A stretch of 64,000 bases of DNA from Stercorarius parasiticus (lineage: Eukaryota > Chordata > Aves > Charadriiformes > Stercorariidae), in the NCBI GenBank assembly GCA_013396915.1, contig VWZL01000009.1, positions 62,001 to 126,000 of the forward strand, written 5' to 3'. Numbering within the stretch: position 1 is the first letter of the stretch; each line of letters starts with the position of its first letter. The notes beneath the pieces were generated by a model. That model saw only the letters and a list, made by a program, of their open reading frames with translations. It had not been told where the DNA came from and ran no database searches. The position numbers were made by a program, and so were the translations under genes. Below are positions 13,338 to 25,600 of the stretch, one piece after another.

Positions 13338-13857
13338 CGTTTAAATCCTTGCCGAGTTGTGAGTCTCCTCTTGCTTGGAAGAAAGTAAAAATGAAGCGGT
13401 TTCTCAGGCAGCGTGCTAACAGCAGAGAAATTTGGATACATGGAGGGTGGAATTGTTTTACTTGAACACTTCAGAACGTCCTGGTAAACTACCTGAATGG
13501 TTGGTAGCAACCAGGCCTTTGTTTACTGTGTGTTTGACTATTGGAAGATAGCAAATCTGAATCTGTCTCTGTGTTGCCTTTGAGGATGGGGTCAGCGTCC
13601 TCGGAGTTAGGAACTCCAATATCTAATTGAAAGCCCCTCGTTAAGGCTGAAGCTGAGTCGGGTTCAGCAAGCAATATCAAAAAGCCAGGCTTTTGCCAGC
13701 CCTTTTTTTCCACCTTGGTGCAAAATGGCAGGAAAATCAGCTCTAAAACAGCAGGCAGGGGAAAGAGGCAAAGGGGGACACAATTACATGCCACTGAAGG
13801 TAGGATACAAGGGTGGATGCTTGGCTCCCGCAGCAGGGTGATTGAGCTGGATACGCA

Positions 13858-14140
13858 TCTGGATGGAAGTACTTCCAGAAGACAAATGTGCTTTACAGCA
13901 CAAGAACTTAATGATCTACATAAGTTATGTCTATGCGTATGTATATTTTACATACATCTATATTAAAAAAGCCTGAACGTCCATATTGTACATAGCATTT
14001 TCTGCAACTTAGTAGAGAAGTGTTTGGACTACTACATGTATTTTACATCTACATAAGGAGCAAATCCACATCACTTGCTGTATTTAAATGTAAGTCTAAA
14101 TCTGCCTCAAAGTCTTTATAGATTCTGTGGCCATCTTCCC
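13858..14140. promoter_or_regulatory. AT-rich CpG-poor block, candidate conserved element
   Basis: About 280 bases with only two CpG, rich in short TACAT/ATGTA words that recur in both orientations (around 13918-13962 and 14032-14055). The contrast with the flanks resembles the other candidate elements. Alternatively it is a degenerate AT-rich simple repeat. No coding signal is seen. Confidence 0.3.
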
Positions 14141-17100
14141 CTCGAGTAGGGGGAGAAGAAACGGTACCGATCTACTCGGCTTCAGACTAATGCAGGAATT
14201 TTGGCAAAGTGATAGCGTGATGGACGTAACAGACTGTGTGAGGACTGGATTTTGTTCTTACTCTCCCTTTTCTGAGGAGAACAACGAGCATTTACGAGGG
14301 AGAATTTCTTGTAGGTTTGCATAGAGAGCAAGGGGCAGGCCTGACTTGAAGCTGAAGCCCCCGCTTAGTGCAGCACTGAGAAAAGATGCTTCTCCTGGTG
14401 ATCAGCTTGTTGAGAAAAGGGGCGTGGTGGGTAGTTTTCCCAGGAAAAACACCTTTTTTTTCCTGTTTCCCTTCAAAGCTGTTGACTGGATAGTGCTGGC
14501 AACCGTAGATAAAGCAGTCCTGTTGCGGACGCTGAAGTCGAGGGGGATAGCAAGGAGTTGGTGTTCTCCACGCTGGGCACAAAAGATGTGGTCCCACTAA
14601 AAATATTTGAGGACAGAATGGGAATCCAAGGGATGCTGCGGTGGTGGTGTATCAAATGATGTGGTCCTGGCTGAGTTGGAGCATAATGTGCAAAATAAGA
14701 CCAGAAGTTCCAAGTGTCAGTTGGTTTAACTCTCTGGCTTAGGAGATCTCTATCGGGATTATGTGCTCTCAGGAAAGATTAGCAAAGCTGAGGAGTCTCC
14801 AGGTTGATAAATAGGAAGATTAGACCGGAACAGTGGGAGAGCTACTTAGTACTAAAGTCTTTGCCTTGAGAACCAGAAGAAAAGCTTTTTAACTAAGCGC
14901 ATTTGGAATGAACGAGCCTGAAATTGCAAGAAAAGATGGCATAAGGAGGGAAGATGGCAGCTGGAACCCAAAGGAGCTTTTAGTTGCTTCTGCTTGCCGT
15001 TGATGGGAACGTAACAGGAAATAATGCCGGGAAGAGACAGCTAGCAGCGCGCCGTAATTCCGACGGCTTCTGTAACTGAGCCTGTGTGGCACGCTAAGCC
15101 CCCGTGGCGGAAGGCTCTCTCTCCAGAGAAAGATGAAAGCAAAGTTGTGCCGGAAAGCATGGGTACCGAATCATAGAAGCCGTATCAGAGGTTTAGCAAG
15201 AGAAACGCTTATTAATATTGTCTTAGTCATTGTTGATTTGAATCTGGGCAGAAACACTGCCAAGATCTAACCAAGACGGGGCCAGGCTCTGTACAGTGAG
15301 CAGGACTCTGGAAACGCACACAAAGAAGCGCAAGTATGAGTTGAGAGACGTGAAAAGTTTGTTATTCCTCTTTTAGAATGGGAACCCCAAAAATTGGCTA
15401 CCGTTGCACTGGGAGTCTTTAAAAGAAACGCAGTTAAGCTCCTATGTGTCTCATTTGAGTTTGAAATAGTCCAAAAAATCTGTCCTTTATGTGTCGATAT
15501 ATATGCACATACGTGGTTAGGAGCGGCTTTGTGCCGCCCGTTGAGACAGCTCGCTAGCACGGTTGGTGTTCCAACTCGGTGGTGTTTCCTATTTACAGTG
15601 ATTGGGGAATGAGTCTTGTTAATGCCTGTGCAAAATAGTGTTTCAGTCAAGTGAGAGTTTGTTAGTTTCAGATGGTCATAAACAATGCAGTTGGGTAGCT
15701 AACTGGTAAGAAAAATAAACAGTTCGTGGTAAGTAAGAGCTGCTTTGGATTTCGGTCTTTTTTTGTCAAGCTAGCGTGTAGTGTATATTTTCTCAGGTTG
15801 CACATGGCTGTTTTTCCATTACTTGGGGTGAAATGGAAAGCAGACATATCGGAACGTAGGGGAAGAGGTTCCTCGTGGTAAATAAAAGATGTGTTCTGTA
15901 ATAGGAAATATTTAAGAGAGGACTCCACCGTACTTGGCTTTCTGCATGCAGTTGTTAAGTGGTTTGAGCATCTAACGTCAGAGTAGTGTTGCCTTCTCAT
16001 AGGGAAACTTCCTGAGCGTTGCTGCATCGGACGAAACAAGCGGTTGTTGCTAATGTTTGTGAGGGGTGACCTTGGCTCCTCTGCTTGCTTTTAGCTGTCG
16101 TGGCTGTCTAGATGGCTCATTCTCGTGCCTTTGAGCTCTTTTGGTTCCTGCGTTGCCTGCACCTACGGAGGAATTGGCGACGGAGAAGACTTGCGTGGTC
16201 GCGGGGGACCGTGCATACCTGCTGTGAAAACTTGCAGTTCGGAAGGGAAGCGTGCCGTTCTCAGTAGCTGATGTAGTGAGGACTGGCCATGGACTTTGTT
16301 ATCCTGCGTGAGGGATGAGATGTGTTGGGGCGTTTATCCATTTATCTGCGGACTGTCTCCAGAACTGTGCAAATGGAAGGTCCGTTGTTTTTCCCTGAAC
16401 ATCCTCTCTTTTTCGAGTGTTGTGAGGTCAAGGCAAACTTCCCAGCTGGGCTGCAAGAGGAGTTCAAGTGACCTGGAGAAGCCTGGATTCTGCTCCAGCA
16501 ACCCAGTGTACCATGTGTCCGCAGGGCAGGCTCCCGGGCTCTGTGCCAGGATGTGCTTGCTGAAGGATGCGTTGGTCTCTTTGGCTGTGGGGTGTCGCTA
16601 AGGATGTACTTCAGGTCCTGGTCACAGCTGACAAGTGGTGCGATGGGCCAATGCGAAGTGCACACGGAGTAGCCGGGAGATATTGTGCTGTTGTATCTTT
16701 CCTTAACTCGGTAAGAAGTTAAAAAAATTGCTGGAAGCAACAGGAACACGGGGAGGCTGTAAAATACTGCGTAAAACCGATGGAAAATTGGTCTTCTCTC
16801 GCCGCTACGTAGTTCTGTCCTCCAGATGATAGAGACGGACAGTCACTTTGGAAGGAATTCCGTTTCTCCACCTGAATCTCACTGCTTGCTTTTTACTTTA
16901 GACGTGCCTTTTCAACTTGTTAATTTAACGTTACTAGTAATCCGTGGACACCTGGATATAGCAAGGTGATAAAATGCATGTCTTGTATGCCTCATACGTT
17001 CTGTACACTCGTGCTGTCGTGAGGTAACGCACCAGAAACATAAGAACTTTACACTGAATGATACGGCAATCTTGTATCTTGCTCTGATGATGAGCGGACA

Positions 17101-17839
17101 GAATATTCCAGGGGAAAATTAAAAAGGGAAAAAAAATATATTCCAAAATACGGGCGGTTGCAAAATGACAGAGGATGAGTAGTAAAACCAAGCGTGAAGA
17201 TATTCGATACGTGCTGGTATAGATGGCTACTTCTAAACGTAAGTAGGAAGCTGTGCTTATTGCAGCTGTCTGATATAGAAAAAATGTGTAATTGTCCTAG
17301 TTTTAGTTAAAAAAAAAAAATAACAAGCTTGGGTACAATGCCTTTGAAGGATGAACAGCAAAAATATGAGAAAAGATTTTGATTTTGGAGTTTAGTGTAG
17401 CTAACTTTCACTCTTACTGAGTGTAATTTTCTCTTCATACTAAGTAGTTACATTAGTCGGTTCAAATATCCCTGGCTTTGTTTTTGTCTATTGCTTTCTG
17501 AAATGATTATGTGTAATTAAAGGAAAAAAAAAACAAATCCGAGGCCTTTATGGGGAACCTGTGGTCATTTGCATTGTTCCTGTCTGGAGCCCTGTTACAG
17601 TATGGCTTCCGGTATGCTTTGCTGTTCTCCTTCATCTGTGTCGGTATGGTTGTCACTACGAGAGACAAGTTTCTTGTCCAGCTGTCCAGAAAACCTGGCT
17701 GCCTTTGCAAATCTTCCATAGCCTCTGCCTAGAATTTGGCACAGGCGTGTTCCTGTTACTTGTTCCAATGCTCATTACCTTCCGTTTTCACCGCTACAGT
17801 TGTCCTGTCTTTTATCTCTTCCGTGTTCCTGGCAGTCTT
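14141..17839. other. non-coding DNA, no gene recognised
   Basis: No exon, RNA gene or repeat family is identified. Minus-strand frames of 127 codons (15267-15650), 123 codons (15668-16039) and 135 codons (16342-16749) have no recognisable domains. A 12-base A run lies at 17309-17320. The sub-region 16081-16260 is the sample used for the CpG count (13 CpG in 180 bases; C 43, G 58, A 27, T 52). Confidence 0.6.
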
Positions 17840-18132
17840 GTCTAGATTCGGTATTATCTGCATAGGTCATCACCTCATTTCTCAGCCTCTTTTCTAAATC
17901 ATGACTAACGACTGTAAATAACTCTGGTCTTAGTGTCTCGGGGCACCTCCTTGTTAATCTTCAGCCATCATATTAATTGACCGTTCGATCCTAATCTCTC
18001 CCCTGCCCCTCCCTTCTGCCCTCGGTCTAACTTGCGGCCAAAACGTCTGTCTGGGCACAACTGCTTAATTGTCCTCGAAGGTCTTACGGGGCACTTGGAG
18101 GCTTTTGGGAAGTCCAAAATAAGATGTCATCG
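17840..18132 (-). mobile_element. decayed CR1-clade LINE, reverse-transcriptase fragment
   Basis: Read on the minus strand this is the central reverse-transcriptase part of a CR1/L3-type non-LTR retrotransposon, broken by frameshifts and stops. In sense order I see: a degraded counterpart of the YLDFxKAFDKVP catalytic block at about 18130-18070; the QGSxLGP turn, now QGGAP, at 17953-17939; and NDLEKRL-like residues followed by the YADD catalytic box, now YADNT, at 17864-17850. The order fits the family and the last interval is close to normal, while the first interval is shorter than normal, so there is an internal deletion. No 5' or 3' end of the element is recognisable. CR1 elements dominate bird and turtle genomes, and L3 is the mammalian relative. 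The element is certainly inactive. The class is fairly secure; the subfamily is not assigned. Confidence 0.75.
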
Positions 18133-20160
18133 CATGCATCTTTATCTTCTGTTTTGGTGAAATGCCATTACCTGGCGTGATTTTCCACCCTCTACCCGGG
18201 CTCACTGATGATTCACGGCGCTGCCGTGACTGCTACTGATGGCCGCGCTCGCGCCTCGTAGCGACTTGTTGGCTCTCCCGGAGTGGAGGATTGAGATGGG
18301 GAAAGAACTTGAGGAGAGATGTATGTGGCAGGGGAAGAGGAGGAACAGGGAAAGGGAAATGAGCCTTTCTTCAGCTTGCGCAGTATTTCTGTCAGCGTGT
18401 CACGATGTCGTCTCGGAAACAAAAGCAGAAGTGGGAATTGATTTAAGGCATTCCCGACAGGGATAAAATAAAGAAATTTACACTTTAAGATTACGTCGGA
18501 GTAGATCAGTTCTCTTCTGTCATTCACTCTCACCGTTTCGGCGTCGGGCGGCTTTTAAAAAATAGCTTTGCCCATTCTCTGCGTTTTACAGTAGCTGTAT
18601 ATTTGGGAAATGGAGTGACAAGTTCGGTTCTTCTTCCTTCTCTCCCTCGGCACCAAAATAATAGGCCGTGTTTCAAAGGCTAGGATTGCGGGATATCTGC
18701 ATAAGTAAATATAAATCTTTTTGGCGTTTCAGTTTTCCCCCTGGAAATCTTGTTTTGATGCTCAAGTGCTACGGAATTCTGGGAACTTCTTCGGTTATTT
18801 CTGCCCTTACGAAAGCAGCTGTTCTATCCATGCCGTGGTTTCGTTGCTTACCGAGAAGGCAGAGGAATACGGGCGATCGGGCGACAGCCTGGCCACTTGA
18901 ATCCATTGCTTATTCAACTGGGATTACTGAGGCAATAAATCGGTGCCGGGGCAGTTAATGGTTCCTGATGGTTGTGCAGCTTGCGACGGTTAGTTACGTA
19001 AATGCTTTACTCGCTGTGCGTACGAACCCCCTCTGACACAACTGTTGAGAAGACCAGTTCTCAACGGGTTTGTTGAAACCAGTTTGGCACCGCAAATGCC
19101 AAATGTGTGTTTCACTTGCCGTCTCACGCATGTTGTACTCCAGATTTCCTCTCCTGTTCCTGAAGGAGGAAGTGGTGGAAGTAGGAGAAACAACTGAAAG
19201 AAGCTCTGCAGAGCAAAAAGCAGAGTTGACAAATGATTTCTAGCGAACGAAGGCAGAGACCAAATGCCACGTGTTGGGGCTGGATCATCGGTTTCACTGG
19301 CGTCACAGTTGCATTAAGTGAGCACTTTGAGGAGCTCGTGGGTGGCAGTCCCGGTGTCTCAGAAGACAGCAGTTTGACCTGATGTTAATAGACCAGCCCA
19401 GGCGGCGTGAGCGGCAAGCGTCCTGTTGTATGGCCTTAAACAAGAGCCATCCCCTTTGGTGCCTCTTGGGCTATCTTCTACGTGTCCTGCTTAAGACCAT
19501 CGGTTCTTCAGGCAGGAATAGCATCTATACCATACTTGGTACTGTGATGCGGGCTCATAGTTCAAGCTGAACCGGCCGTTGTCCGTTGTCGTGTACAGTG
19601 GGGTTTAGAAGCAGCGAAGTGCAGTAGAGAACGTTGCCGAGTCCGAGGAGGAACTTTTCCCAGGCCTCAGGAAAAAGGTACATCTCATCGTAGAAATGAA
19701 AACCGCACAACATCGAAGGTTTAAGACGCTTGAATCTCAGCGCCATTCCTCCCCAACGGGCTAGCAGCAGAAGTTGCGGATACTCAGGCCACCTGACGGT
19801 CGGGGCTGCGCTCCCCATAGTGCTTAGGACCCACGTTTGGGTGACCCTGTATTTAAAACCGGAAACAGGAGGTTCTCGTTGCCCGGTGGCGGTTTATTTC
19901 AGACTGGAGAGTCAGGATGGAGTTGATCCCGAAACACGTCTGAATCTCCTTCCTTCACACCGCTGCCTCCTGGTGAGCAGTTAGACGTTGGTACACGTAC
20001 CGTAGGTGGTTCTTGGGGGATCAAGTGTTGCGCTAACTTTGTCTCTTCTGCTCTTGGGTCATTGTTGAGGTTTTTTTTGTTGGGGAAATGATAGATAGAT
20101 GCGAAGACGGGGGACAGATGGATAGGCAAAAAGACAGGATCAGATACTAGATGAGTTACA
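18133..20160. other. non-coding DNA, no gene recognised
   Basis: No supported gene. The frames present (longest 106 codons, 18213-18533, minus) are unremarkable. Base composition sampled at 18661-18780 has more G than C (27 against 21) and more T than A (43 against 29) on the plus strand. Confidence 0.6.
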
Positions 20161-20690
20161 GTTGTAGCCTTAATGCATGTGCTGTCTTAATGCTGCAATA
20201 TTAGCACAGCATCAGAGTCCCTCTACATCTGCCCCCCTTCCTCCAACTGCACCGATTTATATGAAAATTAAGATTACAAATTAAAACCAGGCTATCCTGG
20301 AGTTTTCCAGTTCATCAGCCATCCAATAAAAATGATGTCGAGCCTGTATGCATAATTCCCAGAAGATTACTTTGTCCTTACAGCTAAGCTCTGTCCCTGA
20401 TATAAAAGATCTCTATCTAGTTTTATTGAAATAAAGAACTAACATCATAATCCCAATATTGAGGTATAATCTTCATTATCTCCTGACCCTCTTGAGATTT
20501 TTTTTTTTCCTACCACCCCCATTCTATTCGGCTTCAGATTTATTTCATTTATAATCCCTATGTGTTTACCTTTATTCAGATAGGATTATAAACCACATAA
20601 ATAAAAAACCTCCCCCCGCCCTAACATACCCTAACATAAAACAAATAACCTTTCAATTCAGTGATCATTCTCTAATGTGTTAGCTGAGCT
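20161..20690. promoter_or_regulatory. AT-rich CpG-poor block, candidate conserved non-coding element
   Basis: About 530 bases with four CpG in total, visibly rich in A and C on the plus strand, whereas the flanks favour G and T. It contains many short AT-rich transcription-factor-like words (ATTA, TTTAT, TGCATAA), a near-palindrome around ATGCTG/CAGCAT at about 20190-20212, an 11-base T run and a two-copy CCCTAACATA repeat near 20620-20640. The 3' edge is sharp: GC-rich sequence starts at about 20690. There is no open frame of note on either strand. This pattern is typical of deeply conserved enhancers near developmental genes, but conservation itself cannot be seen from one sequence. Confidence 0.45.
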
Positions 20691-20885
20691 GTTCCGTGCG
20701 CTGGGGCTGACTCTTGCTGGCTCTGCAGTTGCTGTTAGACCACAGCAGCGCTGCCCGGCAGGGCTTGGACAAAGAGAGGGTTTGCTGAGCAGCGTTAGGG
20801 CTGCTCTCCTGTTGGCGTTTGCTCGTGCTTTGCTCCCCCGAGCTTGCGAGCAGGGCGTAAAGAGGACAAGGTGTAAAGGTTAGTG
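20691..20885. other. GC-rich segment abutting the AT-rich block
   Basis: A short stretch with frequent CpG and GC immediately 3' of the AT-rich block. It carries a 68-codon plus frame (20677-20883) that looks like translated GC-rich DNA (alanine, leucine and arginine rich) rather than a known protein. No TATA box, initiator or CpG-island length is evident. Confidence 0.35.
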
Positions 20886-22407
20886 CAGGTTGCAGCCAGG
20901 GAGGCTAGCAGGTGTTGGTAGGCACCTCTTCTACTCAACTTTAATGGTACTTATGTTTTATTTTTATGTTGAGTGCAACTCAAAGACAAAGAATTAGAAT
21001 CGGCTGACGTGGTTTTGGTGACTTGGCCAAAACCCCTGGTCAGCTGAACACAATAAATGGCCTTTTTTGCCAGAACCTTAATGGCCGTAGACTCTGCCTT
21101 GGGCTGTTAACTGCCTTAGTGGGCAGTAAATACTGGTTAAAATGGTTTCTCGGATTATCGCTTGCTTGCTTTTCCTATGTGCTGACTAGTGTTTCCGTGC
21201 TGCAGGAGAAGGGGACGTGATAAAGGAAGGAGACCTACACCTTCCTCCTTGTGTTAGTCGAACAGGGGAGCTGTTGGTGTCCAGTGTCACGGGCAAGTGT
21301 CTTTGACATGGGAGGGCTAACACAAAATCCAACCGTGCCAAGAAGGAAGGCAGGCTTTTGGACACTGAGTTCAATAGTGGAGAGAAAGTCTTAAGGAAAC
21401 CTCTTTGCTCTTTATAATCACTGGAGTGTGTACTTTACACAGAGAGGAACCTCCAAAATATGAAGTGCGAGTGGGGGAGAAAGTGTTAAGTGTTGATTTG
21501 GTGGTGGTTTGTTTTGTGTGGGTTTGGTTTCATTGGTGTTCTTTGTGGGTTGGCGTTTTGGTGTGGGGTTTTTTGGTTGCTTTTTTTTTTTTTCTGACTT
21601 TTAGTGACTGTTTCTGATTTTTGACAGAGTAAAGGGTGATTTTTGTCTTGGAGAGGATCTGGTTCTGAGTTTGCCAAGTTGCTTCCTAGTAACAATTTGT
21701 GAAGTCTTAGTACGGCTTGCAGTGAGTTGCCCGAATGTTTAAGCAGAGATTTTTCACAAGCACGCAAGGGAATTAAATGTGCAGACCTGTCGAAATAACC
21801 AAGCGCTATAGGCATCCTTTGCAAGGCTGAGGAGGAACTTGCTGTACTTTGTTTTGGTTCTCAGGTAATCCTAACAGCTCCACGTAACCAAGGCTTTTTC
21901 CCTGAACACGGTGATTATTTTTCGTTATGTGTTTTTGCACAGTTACCACACAAGGCAGGAAGTCCTGGTATAATGCAAGTCAGTGACAAAGCATCTACTG
22001 ATAGCACTGCTGCTAGGACTGTTCGAGTGAGTTCTAAACATACGCCAGTGTGCATTGTGCAACTGCATGGCAGGTGGGAGTTCTTGGAGGCATTTCAGTG
22101 GCCTCTCTTTAGGTGTTCAAAGAAGAGTGGTTGTCTGGCTAAGGGCTGTGTAGATGGACGTAGTTCCGTATGGGAAAATGATGTTCGATTCCTGGCTATG
22201 CCAGTGGCTTTTCTGGCGGCCTTGGTGTCTCCCTGAGTTTTTCGATATGTATGAAATGAAGCTGCAAATGTTGGTGTTGAGTGAGAAGGACTTAGAGAGT
22301 CCAAGGGGAAGGTTGCAGCGAAGTAGGCATATGTGACACAAGAGGAGAGAATTTAGTTTGCTACAGAGAGATACCGCGTTGCATTGCTAAAATTACTCTG
22401 ATTCTCG
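20886..22407. other. non-coding DNA, no gene recognised
   Basis: No supported gene or interspersed repeat apart from the G/T-rich tract listed separately. The 112-codon minus frame at 21486-21824 is the complement of that low-complexity tract and is rejected for this reason. Confidence 0.55.
21486..21593 (+). repeat. G/T-rich low-complexity tract ending in 13 T
   Basis: On the plus strand almost every base is G or T, in irregular words such as TTTGGTG and GGGTTTG, terminating in a run of 13 T at 21581-21593. It has no fixed period, so it is low-complexity rather than a tandem satellite. Such strings are frequent in bird introns. Confidence 0.75.
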
Positions 22408-22622
22408 TCCTGGAGTACAGTTAAGTATGCACTTAAGAAGAAATCACCCAGGTAAGCTGAGGTTATTCCTTCTGTGTCTCCATCTGCTAAGCTGATAACA
22501 CAGAGACATATTGATGAGGGCTCAGGGAAAACATGAAATATTTCATCAGTAAGATTATACCACACAGAGACAGATGTTGGGAAGCTGTAACATTTAAAAA
22601 TAAAGAGATAAACACATGCTTG
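22408..22622. promoter_or_regulatory. CpG-free block, weak candidate regulatory element
   Basis: 215 bases without a single CpG, including a GAAATATTTC palindrome near 22535-22545, directly followed by CpG-bearing sequence and a 15-base T run at 22640-22654. The absence of CpG is notable against the local background. No coding potential is apparent. Confidence 0.3.
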
Positions 22623-22639
22623 CGGGACGGATGGAAAGA

Positions 22640-22654
22640 TTTTTTTTTTTTTTT
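22640..22654. repeat. T homopolymer, 15 bases
   Basis: Uninterrupted T run. It gives the phenylalanine or lysine runs in two overlapping opposite-strand frames at 22487-22792, which are therefore rejected. Confidence 0.85.
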
Positions 22655-25600
22655 AACTGCATGGGCCGAGTGGGAGGAGGGAAGGGAGAACAAGGGGCTG
22701 GAAGAGGAAGAGGCCGTAACAGAACGCAAAATGAAGAGTTGTTGTATTACCTTGAAGGCAGGCTGACGGGGTAAATCCTGCTGCTTCAGCATAAGCGACT
22801 TTATGGGAGTAAGGGAAGAAAGTGAGCTTAGCTAGCTTTTTAACCTGCGTCTGTTCTTATGTGTACCGGCTGTGCTGCTGCTTAAGGCAGACTATATTTT
22901 ATTCTTTCATTATGAAGCTTTACTTCTGAACTAGTCAGACCTAGGAGACGGCTATTGCTTGACTTCGGGGGGTGTAAATGAACCAGATAGCCGCTGTCTG
23001 GTAGACAGACCTTTGCCATGCTGCAGGTAGTTTATGGGTCTAATTGTGTGATATTTGCATGTATGCATCTTTCGGGTGCATCTTCTGACTTGCTCATTAC
23101 TGCTGCCGCGAGTGGCACGCGCTGCCAACTTTCCGCTTCAGAATAGTGTCACTTGAGTTAAATTAACCATGGCATTATGCTGCTCCTCAGTAGCTGTCCC
23201 TGAGCCTTGATGTGATGCTGACCCTCGAGTGATAATAAGCTCCTAAGAGTCATCCTTTGAGCAAGCTGTGTTTTATCCGTACAAGGTCTTTAACAGCAGA
23301 TGTAACATTCCAACTGATCTGATGGGCCACCAAACCGTAATTAGCTTGCAGAGGTGTTTTGCGTTCCTGAGCAGGTTGTGGGGCAGGGGAATAATAAATT
23401 GGAAGTTACTTCAAGAGAAACGCTCGCAAAGAATTGCGTATCAAGGAGCTTGGCTACCTAGTGCCTAGGGAGGAAGAGAAGTCTCTGTTTCTTTCTCTAA
23501 GGATGTGTGAGCCCGTCGCTGGCTCCTGTCTCTAGCAAATCTTCTGGTACCTTGCACTTTCGGTGCTGAAGGAGGAAGCTGCTAGCGAAGCTTCGTGACT
23601 CCGGCTTGCCATCGTGGGTCAGGTACCTGCATCATGGACAGAGAACTCTCCTGCCATTGCTCAGTGGTACTGCTTCGTTCAGGTTGTCTGTCTGGCAGTT
23701 AACCAGTGGTCCCACTTAATGGATGGATGTACGTGCCTTCTCATCTGAAGTCAGGCCTTGAAAATTAAGGTCTGTTTGCCGTAGCCCTGCTTTTAATCGT
23801 GTTCTTTGTCAGGTGAGCTTTTCTTTTCCGTTCACGTTCGCTTACGGTTTCCTCTTTATCCCACTTGATTCTCCTGTCACCTTAATGACTTAGTAGTGCA
23901 GTCTATATTTTCTTCTTTATTCCCCACCTCTAGCTTTTCTTCAACCTAATCCTTTTGACTTCTCTTATTTCTACTGTTATATGGTAGCGTTTAGCCGTAG
24001 TGAATAATTAGTACCTCCTTACAGTGCTACAGTGTTTGACATGATTTGTGACAGCACCAACCACGTCAAGGAATTGTTCCTTTTTCTCTTTTCGATCTTG
24101 TCTTATCTTGCTGCTGAGCTGTGCTACCCTGAGATCTCCTCTGCGCCTTGTTTGCGCTCCTTCGCTTGCTGCTCTCACTCAGGAGGTCTTGGACTGAGGG
24201 GCAGTTGACCCCCAAGCACCCCACTGGTTCACCATTTCCAGTGGGCATCTGACAGTCGCGCGCTGTTCCTGGAGTCAGAAAACAGCACTTCTGCTGAGCT
24301 TCTCGGGTCGTTTTGGTGGAAGGATCAGCGTAGAGGCCTTCAAATAAGGGATGCGCCTTCCTCTTTTTGAGGTGGCTTCTGTGGGAAGACGTCTGTAATG
24401 GTGAAACTTCACACTCAGCGAGGCAATGGCGAAGCCATTGCGTTTGAGGTGGGGAGGATGCTGCTGTTTATTCTGGGGTCTGTCCCGGTGGTCCTGTGGC
24501 TCGGTGAGCGGAGTGTGAGAGCGCTCTCCCTGCCTCTTGGCAAAGTACCCAGACCTCGAGTGACTTGCCACCAAGGAGGGTTACTTTTGAACTTTCTCAC
24601 TTGGATAATGTGACGGATGACAGTGTCGGGGGCACTCTGAACGCTGTATAACCTCTCAGGTTCCCTAAAGGTGATATACATCGTGTGTAAACGTTGCCAT
24701 CTGCAGAATGCTTCTTTATGAAGAATTTCCAACTCTGCCTTAAGTGGGAAGCTGGAGTGACAAAGCGATGGTGTCACTTTGCAACTGGCCCTTGAAAGAT
24801 GGTCCGTTTGCTTCAGTAACCATCTGTGTGGTCCTAACCTGCCTGATGGAATATTTGTTGCGCTAGGCTGAAAGAAAGAAAATGATCTTTGTGTTTCGTG
24901 TGCCGAGATTCCCACTGAGTTGAAAAGCCGTCAGAAAAGTTGTTCCCTTTTGGCCAAAAGAAGGTTAAGTTTTGAGCTGGAGCACAGGCTGGAGCTTTAG
25001 CATTGGTGGGAGCTTTATGAAATCTAAGCGTTGAAAAGATTAGTTGATACAGATTTCCTTCCTCCTCGGCATGGGAATCAGCCTTATGTTTGCCTGTGAT
25101 TAATCAATTTACATAGCAGGTGGAAATAGCAAATTACATACTTGCTTACTAGCAGGAGTGGCTTAAAGGCATAGATGCATCAAAAATACATGTTTGAAAA
25201 AAAAAAAATAAAATTCTGCAGTCATGTAAGGTCAATGGCCAGACGTTGAGAGGAGGGATGTATGAGCAGCACTTGCCGATAGAGCCTCACCTGAAGGATG
25301 ATTATACGGTTTCAGAGGAGCTGTTGCTGGGCCGGTTCCTCGCCCCTGCTTGGGTTAGCCCTGCTACTCGAGGCAGGGCTGGGTGGGCGTAAGTGAGGTT
25401 GCTCTGGCTTGGCCTGCGGTTCCAAGCCTAGCTAGCCCCTGTGCCGAAGGAGCTTTCGCGAAAGCGACCCGCGTGCGTTTGGGGCATGATAAAAGGCAAA
25501 GGATGCTGTGCGTTTAGTAAGAACAAGTAGAGGTGGCTAATCCGGAAGGAAAGACCCAAACAAGAGCGGGAGGCTTGGATTATCCTTCTGAGTTTTTCCC

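Noticed and set aside
20619..20640. Interstitial telomere-like CCCTAA repeat
   Set aside because: Only two copies of CCCTAACATA, a ten-base unit not matching the six-base telomere repeat.
21486..21824. 112-codon minus ORF
   Set aside because: It is the complement of a G/T-rich low-complexity tract and encodes only lysine, asparagine, proline and histidine-rich low-complexity sequence there.
22183..22200. tRNA-like B box (GTTCGATTCC)
   Set aside because: No matching A box, acceptor stem or cloverleaf can be placed around it. The similar words at 46049 and 51325 also fail.
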